Below are positions 49,271 through 59,179 of a stretch of DNA of 64,000 bases, piece after piece. How positions within the stretch are numbered: the stretch's first letter is position 1; each line of letters starts with the position of its first letter. The translations under genes were made by a program, and so were the position numbers. The notes beneath the pieces were generated by a model. The model searched no databases, was not told the DNA's origin, and saw nothing but the letters and a program-made list of their open reading frames with translations. Source of the DNA: Tamarix chinensis. Lineage: Eukaryota; Streptophyta; Magnoliopsida; Caryophyllales; Tamaricaceae. The stretch lies in contig CM060172.1 of NCBI GenBank assembly GCA_030549775.1, positions 128,515,122 to 128,579,121 on the forward strand, given 5' to 3'.

Positions 49271-52200
49271 TCATATGGAAATGCTATTTGGAACACCCAT
49301 TCCTGTCATTCCTGACTTTGAGAATGGCTTCAGCAGCTCATAAGGAATGATGCCGGTACCGCTCCTGTTTGACAACCTGGTATCTGAATTCCTGGCATCT
49401 ATAATCTTTTCCAGCTCTTTCAGGCGTCCGTGAAACCTTTCAAATGCAGCCTTAATCGTTGGATCCTCCGACCAAGATGCCTCCATTCTATCTCCGATAT
49501 ACTCTTCATCCGGAGAATGAGACGATAGCACCGCCAAAATAGCCATGATTTTTGTCGCTTGGATTTGCGACGGGAAGGTTTCCAAAAGCACGCTATCAGG
49601 CTTTTCCATAAATCTCTTCCACTTTTCTTCGGTTGGGTCTTCAGTAGGCATTGTGGCCCGGGCAATAGTAGGTCTGTTTGGGAAGTACCCTGCAAATTCA
49701 TACTGACCAAAATTGACAGCAGCATGGTGACCTGAACTAACCCATATCATGGTAGTGATGACCTGAATGAGATCGTCTTGTGTTTGAAGCAGCGGCCACC
49801 ATGGTTCGTCCTTTTTATCTCCGTGCCCTTCAGTTCTAATTTCTGCCCACCATGCCTCAAGTTCTTTGTCAGACGCTACCGTGGCTTGTTCCGGGTAGTA
49901 GTATCTGACGTATTCTGTCACCCATTTCATAATGGCATCCCACAGAAGAAGTCCATCATTGGCAAAAGGATAGTCCTCAATTGTTAGCTTTAGGCCGTGG
50001 GGAGCCGATGCATCCTTTATAGCCATCCCTCTGAGTTAAGTAGAAAAAACGAGATGGACTCGGTTACTTTAGAATAATTGATCATTCATAAATAAACATC
50101 CCTGCAGGCGCAGCATATTAATTAGAGAGAAAAATATGGAGATGAGTTTTTAAAAACCACCTGCTAATGAGGTCGGCCGGTAATGCCTGCCGGTCGAACC
50201 TCCACTCCTGTTGGTAAATTACAGAACTTAGCTCCATCGAATACCTGCGGGTTGAGAAGGCAGATTCAATGATCCCGTCTGCATTAATCAGGGCTTCTCG
50301 AGCTAAGGCATTGATTTCCATTGTGTATCGGAAATGAGGGCTCAAGAGTCGATAAACTGGGTGCATAGCACTGAGTTGCCTGTTGGCCGCAATGATATAA
50401 GGTTCGGTGCAACAATGAGTCCTCAGCCTGCAAGCAAACACAGGTGACAATAATTAGACAAGTTATTATATAGGTGGATCTGGTACGGTTATGGTGGTGT
50501 GCTATTATTAACATATTTTTATTGTATTTTTTTAAAAAAAAATATACTAAAAGTATGCCATAATAATAATAATAATAATCTGCAACAATCATCTATTGGT
50601 AAATAAATGAACTTGGATGTGGTTCTTTATTCCAGGAAAGTGGGATTTTTGTGATGCACAGGATTAAAACGTATATACATATATATACCAGTGGCTGATG
50701 AGTTCATGATAAGCAGAATCGTGAGCTAGTACATGAACTTTAGCAATCCTCCAAAGCCAGTGGTTAGTGACGTCGGGGCCAGGAGTCAGGACTTGCTTCC
50801 ACTGGGGCTTTCCATCATCAGCTGGTGGTCGAGAAAGCTCAATGGCTAGAGGCTTCAACGTCCCTCGTGGGGTTAGGAAGAACAGCGTTCGTGATCCGTA
50901 TAAAGTAGTTCCTTGAATCTGTCGTACTTTGTGCACATACGGAAGGAGTATGTCATGGTAATCCAGAATGAAGAGCTTTTTTTGTTCGATAGCCTGACGT
51001 GTGTACGTGTATTTACATATATAGATAGATCAAATTAGCACTTATTATTTGCTAACATTAATTAAGACATGAACAAATAGTAAACATGAACTACGCACGT
51101 ATATACGTATGTATGTTTGATAAAGAGGATTTAATTAAATTAATTAAGGCACCTGAGAAACAGTGATGGGTTCTTCAAGTTGTGTTTCGATTAGCTGGGA
51201 GGTAAATGCTGATTCAGGCGGACCATATGTCTTAGGGTCAAGCTTACTCTTCAGTGGCCACTCCTATATATACATGTTTCCATTAATACAGTCATTATAT
51301 AGTAGTACTTTAATAAAATGGGTTTGAATTAATTATTAATATGCATGGGGTAATATTAATTAATAGTCTCTAACTAATAGCACGGGATGCTTCTGAAATG
51401 AATCTTACAGTAACCAGCCTAATGCCGTATGGGTTGAGGCCGGCGAGAGTTTCGCGAGCAAACTCGTCATCCTGTAACCAAGAAAACTCATCCCCTGTAC
51501 GCAGATAGAATATAGAACGCGCAAATAATAAATACCACGTACGTGCTATATAGTTGTAAGTGTAGATCATATAAATAAAATAAGGAACTTAACGCATGCA
51601 TGCAGGATCCCATGCATGCGTTAATGAAGTTCCTTGCTTTAGACTTATGTATGTAAATATATAGTCGTGTGCGTGCTTCTTACTGTCAAGCATCTCAGGG
51701 GTCTTAAAGCATAGTACATCCTTTCCTGCATCATTTATATCCTTTAGTAGCTCAGGTACTACGTTTCTCAAGGACTTCATATCCTCCTTGAGGTCAGGTA
51801 GCTCAAGGCCTTTATCAAATAGTGCATTGATGTCTGTGAAACTTGGGAACCCAACATTTGTATCCACGAGAAGAGCCTCCAGATCCGGTATAAGTGCATG
51901 AAGTACTGAGCTTAGCACGTTGATGGAGAATGTCGCCCGCTTTATATCTGCAAACTGTTCGTCTCTAGGCACATAGACGCTGGTGCTCCTTGTCTCAGAC
52001 GCTTCATCTGAAAAGGATACGATACGATATATATATAAATACACACACACACACACACACAAATACTACTATATGATCAATATGAGGTACGCATATAAGC
52101 ACGTTTATAATCCATCCAATGAAGCTAGGGACAATGTCTGATCAGCATATGTCATTACCTGTCTTGCAGTGAGGACGTCCAGTTCTGCAACGCCTAGGAT

Positions 52201-53698
52201 ATGGATGTTCTTTGCCACCTAAGACCGGTCGTGCCAGCTCAGGTTCGCTATCGGGATCTCCAAGATCATTGTAAGTGTCATAGTCATAGATTCTATCGAA
52301 CGTCTTTCTCTCTCCTTTGCCATTTCCTCTTAGGTTTTCAAGCTCTTTCTCTCTTAACCCCTTTAACCCTCCTGGTGTTTGTGAGGGCAAATAGGACTAT
52401 TTGGCCCATCATAGTGCACGAACAAAAAGAAAAGTGTGTTATTCAAACGGTTTAACGTTCAATAATATATATATATATATATATATACCGATCATAAGAT
52501 TAGATGTGTGGCGTGCTTACGTTGTCACTGAAAAATATTCTCTTGTCGGGGTTATCGAATTTGGACTGGACAAAAGAATTACAGGTAAAGTGACCCCTTG
52601 AAGCGCCATCAAGGATAATAATATCCTTAAGGTACATCTCATTACGGTGCTCGTTTTCAACCATCACCGCTCCGATCACCCCAAAGTCCTGGGGAGCCAC
52701 AAAATCTGTTTCATATCTCACTTCATCTTCTTCCTGCCTCGTCGTCTGACGTGCGTAGGCTTTCAGAGTTTCCTTCTCTAGTCCGGTACCTACGTTCCAT
52801 ATGCAAAATTTATTACACTTTATCTACTTTGATTTCCAAAATAAATAAAATAAAAATAAAAATAATAATGAGATTGAGGTCCCAGGGCCTAGCTATTAAT
52901 CTGCAACCGATCGACCGTTTCTATGTTTGTGTGGGGAGTACGGTCACATGCATTGGAGGTTGGTTGGGTGCCAGATTTATATTTAAGGTTCACCTAGCTA
53001 GGTAATATGGCAGTGTCGTGCAATTATTAGATATGAAGGTACAGAAGGCGAACTTTTTTTAACCGAATATATATAAATATATGGGCCTAGTAATAATCAA
53101 TTCTTTACTGTAAGAACTAAGAATTACACTAATTTACTGAAATAAGTATAGTAATTTTTGTTTTTTTGTTAAGTAATAATTTTTGTTTTTACTACCTACT
53201 ATAATCAGTTTCTTAATTTAAAATATAAATATTTAATATTTATAAAAATATCCTATATTTTTTCTAATACTCAAACACTTTAGTTTTCTGTGAGATTTAT
53301 AGCAGTTTTCTCAACCCATCGGAGGTAGTTTCCACCACAACCGTAGATTATTTCCTAACTTAAAATACAAATACATAATATTTACAAAAATACCACTATT
53401 TTTTTTATAACACTCAAATACTATAGTTTTTTAAAAGATTTATAGTAGTTTCTTATGCTAACTAAGAGTAGTTTCTACCACCTATAATAAGTAGTTTTTA
53501 AAACCTAAATATAAATATACAATATTTACAAAAATATTACCTTTTTTTATAACATTCAAATACTATAATTTTTTAAAACTATTTGTATTAATTTCTTCGC
53601 CTACTAATTTTAGTTTCCATCAATTATTACAAATAGTTTCTTTTAACTTTAAATATTAGTTATCAATTCTAAGTGAAAGAGTTAGTTCTCAGATATCC

Positions 53699-53739
<41 letters not shown>

Positions 53740-56296
53740 AACCATAAAAGAATAGAAAAACAACTAAATAAAAAGGACGGGAGTATCAAGCTCGTGATAT
53801 ATCATGGACCACGTTCGAGCGGAGGGAAAAAAGGACGAGGAAAAGCAGCAAGTAGTTATTGAATGGTTTGCCCGTATGTGTATATATTAGGGGTGTGCAA
53901 AACCGGATATCCGTATCCATTCGGATATTTTTTCGGATATCCGCTCCGCATTTTTTTAGACCGGATATCCGGGATGCGGATATCCGAAAAATATAGACCG
54001 GATTCGGATATATCCAATATCCGTATGAAAATACTATTTTATCAATTTTAATAACTTTTGCTTTAATATTTTTAAAAATAAGGATCGTATATCAATTAAT
54101 ATTCATATCTATATTCATATAAATATCTTATTTTATCTAAAAGAAGTATTAAAATATTATTATAAATATTTAAAATATAAAAATAAATAAAATTTTAAAA
54201 CTTAAAACTATAAAAACACAATAATATGGTGTATTATTGAAATAATCAACAAAATATCGGATATTTTTTCGGATCGGATAATCAAAAAAAAACCGGATAT
54301 CCGAATGTCGGATATCCTTTTAGAATAAAACCGGTTCGGATATCCGAAATGTCGGATCAGATTTTTAAATATCGGATCAGATTTTCGGATTCCGGATTTT
54401 TTGCACAGCCCTAGTATATATATATAAGAGACATTGTTCGGATGGACCATCCAGCCAAAAGATTGTTCGGACGGACCATCCAGCCAAAAGATAGTGCTCA
54501 GCAGGTACGAAGGTACTATCGAGTGGGGTTACTCGACCCATGTAAATTTAATAATTTATACTTTTTAATATAGATAATTATATTATAAATATTTAATTTT
54601 GTATAAGTTGTTAAAAAACATTATCTAATTATTTTGATCCGTATTCGATTCCTAACCATTTAAATATTTTTCTATATTGATCTATAAATTTATAAGCTTA
54701 TTTTCTCTTTTCTTTTAATGATTATATTACATAATTTCTTTTTCTCTTTATTTTTTATTTAATATGTATTACTAGATTATTGACACTGACAAAGCAATGA
54801 TTGTAATACAATGTCCTATTATATGTGTGTGTGTGATATTAGAAATAATTACAATTAATAACATCAGACAATGCAAATATTTTTCGTGTATGTTTAAATT
54901 AATACTAATTTAAAAAATATTTAAATGTCTATATACATCACTAAGGAATATAATTAAAAAAAACTATATATTTGATATTATGCATAATAATAATATTATT
55001 ATATACCACTGTTCCAATAAAATTTGTTTGTTTATTTTTAGAATAGTAATGATATTTACATTATTAATGGAGACAAATTAAATCATAGTCTCATTACCCT
55101 AATTAATGTATGTATGTGAATTACAAGAAAAAAAAAGACTAAAGTATACGACATACCTTTAAAATAGTAAAATGATGAAATAAATAAACATTTGAATGGT
55201 ATACTAATAAAATGTAAAGAAGAAGCTTGTAATACATGTTTGTTAAAACTACATACCAATAATCCAGTAGTAAAGGAAAAAAAATTAAATGGACAAGTTT
55301 CAAACACGAATCAAAATAACTAGATAAAAAAAAGTTAACAAGATACACGAAATTAAATATTTATAATATAACTATATATATTATAAATTATTAAATTTAC
55401 ATGGGGTCAAGTGACCCCATGTGCTCTATAATGCCTTTGTCTATGATTAATAATATGTAGTTTTGTCGAACATATATTACAAACTTCTTATTTATATTTT
55501 ATTAGTATACCATATAATTTTTTTCCTTTCATTATTTTATTACCAAATTTTAAGGGTATATCGTATACTTTAGTCTTTTTTTATTATGATTTATATACAC
55601 ACATTATTTAGTATAATGAAATTATAATTTAATTTATCTTTATTAATAATGTGACTAGCATTACTGTTTTAAAAATAAATAAATAAATTCTATTGAAAAC
55701 AGTGGTGTATTATTGTTATTATGCTTAATATCAAATATATAGTTTTGTGAATTATATTCCTGTACAAACATTTAAATATTTTCTAAATTAGTATTAATTT
55801 AAAAATATACCATAAATATTTACATTGTCCGAAGTTATTAATTATAATAATTTCTAATACTATACATGCATACACATACACATATACATTTATAAAATAG
55901 GATCTCATTAAATTACAATTCTCACTTCGTCCTATTGTGCAGTAAATAAATTAACTTAATTGCAGGATGGATACCGGGGCAAGAAATTAAGGCCACAAAT
56001 TCCTAGCCGGTTTTTAATCTATCTATGTTATGCATCACAACAATAAATTAGGCGTCGAATGTAATTGTGTCATGCATGCATGCATGCTTACTTGGGTCCA
56101 GCTCTGCACTGACAAGCTCCAAGAGGAGAGATTTACCGAGCAAATCGTAAATACCATCGAGGCCACGACTTATCCCCAAGTTGGACAACAGGCCGCCGAC
56201 AGTCACCTTAACGGTGGCGATGGCCTTTATGGTCTTATCACCACCATGACCGACAGCACTTGGAGGGCATGTTGTCGATGCAGCTGCTGCTTTCAT
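49271..56296 (-). CDS. LOX-B: plant 13-lipoxygenase (linoleate 13S-LOX, plastid type), nine exons, transit peptide not found
   Basis: Exons on the minus strand: 56296-56092, 52789-52521, 52396-52159, 52007-51684, 51494-51409, 51263-51153, 50993-50689, 50427-50161 and 50030-49271. All junctions are GT-AG and phases agree, giving 854 residues. PLAT domain about residues 25-160 ('[17 protein letters not shown]', '[15 protein letters not shown]'), lipoxygenase domain about 170-854. Iron ligands: His507, His512 (YHELISHW), His704, Asn708 ([10 protein letters not shown]), Ile854. Ala555 is the Coffa alanine (S product); Phe570, preceded by Ala569, supports C-13 oxygenation. Expected product: 13S-hydroperoxides for jasmonate or green-leaf-volatile synthesis. 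Homologues carry about 50 more N-terminal residues as a chloroplast transit peptide; here an in-frame TGA lies 24 nt before the ATG. Convergent duplicate of LOX-A. Confidence 0.92.
52043..52062 (+). repeat. (CA)n microsatellite in LOX-B intron 3
   Basis: About ten CA units between exons 3 and 4; intronic. Confidence 0.9.
53200..53650. repeat. Three diverged ~142-bp tandem units in LOX-B intron 1
   Basis: Each unit carries 'agtttcttaatttaaaatat'-like, then 'aatatttacaaaaatacc', 'ataacactcaaatactatag' and 'gatttatagtagttt'. Starts are near 53207, 53349 and 53491, with a partial fourth near 53631. Confidence 0.65.
53704..53736. repeat. (AT)n microsatellite
   Basis: About 16 AT units in LOX-B intron 1. 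Confidence 0.9.
53888..54413. mobile_element. hAT-type MITE, 526 bp, perfect 8-bp TSD, in LOX-B intron 1
   Basis: Ends TAGGGGTGTGCAAAA and (inward) TAGGGCTGTGCAAAA, flanked by GTATATAT at 53880-53887 and 54414-54421. Both subterminal regions carry many copies of 'cggatatccg', itself a palindrome; the middle is A/T-rich. No transposase. The small ORFs on both strands reflect the repeats. Confidence 0.88.
54433..54490 (+). repeat. 29-bp tandem duplication
   Basis: Two 29-bp units starting 'attgttcgga(t/c)ggacc' with one mismatch. Each contains a near-palindrome ggatggaccatcc. Confidence 0.85.
54519..55918. repeat. Interlocked long inverted repeats in LOX-B intron 1
   Basis: Arm B (54801-55276) is the inverse of arm B' (55433-55918). 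They match in order over nearly 480 bp: ttgtaat.., tattagaaat, 'acaatg(c/t)aaatattt', 'aaattaatactaattta', 'actatatatttgatatta', 'aaagactaaagtatacga', 'tggtatactaataaaat'. Arm A (about 54525-54660) is the inverse of A' (about 55300-55420): 'acccatgtaaatttaataat', 'ttatattataaatatttaat'. The order A-B-A'-B' is interlocked, not simply nested. No ORF. Identity is about 80% by eye. Confidence 0.7.
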
Positions 56297-56527
56297 GGCA
56301 CCGCTTTTATATTTTGCTCAGCCGTCGAACAAGAACTGTAATTAACCCTGGACGGACGGGATCACTTAACTTAAATACGCAAGCCGCTGGTGATATATGA
56401 ATGGCTTTGCCGCCAACAAAAACTGGGGGGAGGTATCGGTGGCTAGTGGCGGTATCGGTTGCCGGCCTTTTCTTACCTCGAAGGCTCTATTTTTTATTTT
56501 ATTTTTATTACTTCCCCTCCGTCCCTA

Positions 56528-56742
56528 TTCTATTATTATAGCAATTAAATTAAGTAGCGCTGGCTGGCTAGATGAAAGGAAGAAGAAGAAGAAGTGCATA
56601 TGCGTGCAAGTTTTTGAACTTGTTTGGTGTTGCAGGTGAGAAGCATATTATTCTTATAATTGAATTTGGTAGCGCTCTCTGGCTAAATGAAAGGAAGAAG
56701 AGAAGCATATACCGTGCAAGTTTGGTGTAGCAGGAAGGTGAG
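56528..56742. repeat. Imperfect ~100-bp tandem duplication upstream of LOX-B exon 1
   Basis: 56528-56640 and 56648-56742 share 'tagcgct', 'ggctagatgaaaggaagaag', 'cgtgcaagttt', 'tggtgttgcagg' and 'gtgag' in the same order. It lies 230-450 bp upstream of the LOX-B ATG, so in the promoter/5' UTR region. Confidence 0.65.
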
Positions 56743-57669
56743 GTATACGATCAATTTATAGACTCTGAGCGACGCGGGGAGCAAGACTCAAATATAATTA
56801 TTCACAGTTACCGTATTCGAACATCATGGGTGCTCGAGAGATATGTTCCGTGTTCGTTTTTCCTTACCCATTTATTATTATTATTTCTATATGTAGTTAT
56901 GTACTCGATTGACGCGTGATAAATAAATGTGGAGTTTTGTCAAATTCGGGTCATCTTCTCTTCTTCTACGGAACCGAGTCATGATCTAAGCCTTGCGGTA
57001 CTTTTCCCGGTACTAATTTTAAACAACCCCAAACCATGTAATTTTAGGGTCTGCAAGTGCATGGACAAATCGAGTACCTTCGTTATCTAAATTTATTAAA
57101 AAATATATATTTATATCTGTATTCAATCTTAATAGTTTTTGTTTTCCTATTTTCGTATCTATATTTATATTCGTTTATATATTCATTGGTTAAAATTCGT
57201 TGGATTTAAAATAAAAGCGGTCAAATATTAGAATTATATAATTTATTTGTTATGGTTTAATTATTTTTTCACTATTAAACTTAGCAAAATATATTTAAGG
57301 TGATGTAAATAAAAGGATAAATAGGTACATATACGGGTACTTATATAAATGCTAGTAAAATTTTGATGATCCTTTACTCGTCCTCATACTGAACCCTCAC
57401 AATTTTTTTTCCTTTCTCCATATTTATTTTTATATCTAAAGGATAAAATCCGTAAGAATTTGAATAAATTCCGTCCAATTATCATCCTTACCTACTTTCA
57501 TGTTTTGTGTATGTGTGTGTGCACATGTGTACGCATGCGTGTGTCACATGCAAACCCTTCCTAACATACAAACATATGAATCAATCTTAACTATTAGATT
57601 AGTATTTGATCAAAGATTAATATTTAATAAATACCTAACCAAAATTCCAACCCAAACATATATCCAAAT

Positions 57670-58060
57670 CTAAACCCCAAACACTAAACCCTTTACCCTA
57701 ATAAATGTAAACCCTAAACCATAACTTAAACGCTAAACCATAAACCATGAAGTAATCTAAAATAATAGAATAAACCGTAAAATTAAAAAAAATTATATCT
57801 AAAATAAATAGGGCAAAACCTAAAATTAAGTAAATCTAAAATACCTTAAATAAATAGAATAAACCTAAACCTTGGAAAAATATAAAGTATCTAAAATACA
57901 TAGAATAAATCCAAAACCCTAAACAAATATAAAATAAATCTAAAATAAATGAAGTAAATTATAAGCCTTGAACAAATCTAAAAAAATATATAAAATAAAT
58001 GGAATAAATACTAAACCCTAAGCAAGTCTAAAAACTAGAAGGAAACAGAGCTAAAATAAA
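57670..58060. repeat. Degenerate A-rich minisatellite with 'aaccctaaac' boxes
   Basis: Recurring 'tctaaaataaat(g)gaataaa' followed by 'cctaaaccctaaacaaat' at intervals of roughly 60-70 bp. The boxes resemble telomere repeats but are not tandem (TTTAGGG)n. Confidence 0.45.
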
Positions 58061-58099
58061 AACATTATAAAATAAAACCAAAGCACAAAAAAGTGTTAA

Positions 58100-58205
58100 A
58101 ATGTTGTTACCATGGCTCGAACCCCTGTCTAATGCTTAAACTCACAACTTTTGACCACTGGTATGCTTCTGTTCTTTGCATACATTGAGCTAGAAAATAG
58201 ATAAA
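58100..58205 (-). mobile_element. Possible tRNA-derived SINE fragment
   Basis: The minus strand reads TAGCTCAATGTA (box-A-like), then about 70 nt later GGGGTTCGAGCC (box B), as in tRNA-derived Pol III promoters. No folded tRNA can be drawn, and no poly-A tail or target duplication was recognised. Confidence 0.3.
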
Positions 58206-58428
58206 ACGATACAAAAAGCATTGGGCTTCAGTGTTCTATGTGCCCCAATGCTAGCATGGGAGCCAATTAAAATGAAATTTGTTTATGAAAAATTATGATA
58301 TTGTCACTGCTTCTTTTATATACATATATGTATAAAATCGAATCTCAACTATTCATTTCTTCTATCATATGGTCTATAATTGTTTCTACATTTGTACTAA
58401 AATCATGGTTTGTGTATAATCCTAAATC

Positions 58429-58468
58429 TATGTATGTATGTATGTATGTATGTATGTATGTATGTATA
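58429..58468 (+). repeat. (TATG)n microsatellite
   Basis: About ten TATG units; explains the 'MYVCMYVC' run in a plus ORF. Confidence 0.95.
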
Positions 58469-59179
58469 TTTCTAAATACAAATTTTGAATATATCCTCAT
58501 TGAATAATGTAATTAATGCAAAGCTCTAATAAGCAGGTACCTTATATAAAATAATTTTTCTAACAAGTGTCTCATGGCATATAACTAAAAATATAAATCA
58601 ATTTAACATTTAATACTAAAAGTCAATTTTTATGTTTGTATTTAATACACTAAATATATTATTTTAGGTAAGCAATTATTATCTTAACAAGCTTCCACAT
58701 ATAGTCGTTAGAAAAACCAATTATAAAACTAACCTAACTTTTATATTGAAAATCCAATTCAATACTTTTAAAATTAAAAACAAAGAAAATTACTAAAACA
58801 ACAGGATGGAGTATATACTATATACACCTATTGTTTCTATAAATTTTAATGTCACCTACTAGAATAAAGAATAAAGCAACCTTCATCGCCAGTCTTAAAA
58901 ATTACTATACAATACGAGTTTTGTTGTAAATATCATATTTACATATTATGAATGTACAATTTATGAATGTGCATTTTAGTAAACCCTAGGTTTAATACTT
59001 ATATTATATATTACCATTAGTTGTAATAGTTTTTTCATTATGATTACAACCCTCAACTCTACGTATCATCTACCTCCTTTCATATTCTATAACTCCTTAT
59101 ATTGGATGTAATAAGTATGAATATTATATATATAGGATATGGTGAACTACATAAAGTGAGAACTCGTACATATCAATAA

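Larger units (their letters stand above)
52790..56091 (-). other. LOX-B intron 1, 3.3 kb, expanded by insertions
   Basis: Donor AAGTAAG at 56093-56087 and acceptor TAG at 52792-52790 (minus strand). All other LOX-B introns are 90-510 bp. The expansion consists of a diverged tandem repeat (53200-53650), (AT)n, a hAT MITE (53888-54413), a 29-bp duplication and a large inverted repeat (54519-55918). No foreign ORF was found in it. Confidence 0.75.
56743..59150. other. LOX-B upstream region and AT-rich DNA
   Basis: No gene recognised. It contains a degenerate minisatellite (57670-58060), a SINE-like trace (58100-58205) and (TATG)n (58429-58468), listed separately. Confidence 0.35.

Noticed and set aside
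49778..49987. Antisense ORFs over LOX exons (also 2462-2686, 52201-52455, 56030-56341)
   Set aside because: Mirror readings of conserved LOX coding sequence; no independent support.
57670..58060. Interstitial telomere repeat
   Set aside because: 'aaccctaaa' words are scattered in an A-rich minisatellite and not in a (TTTAGGG)n array.
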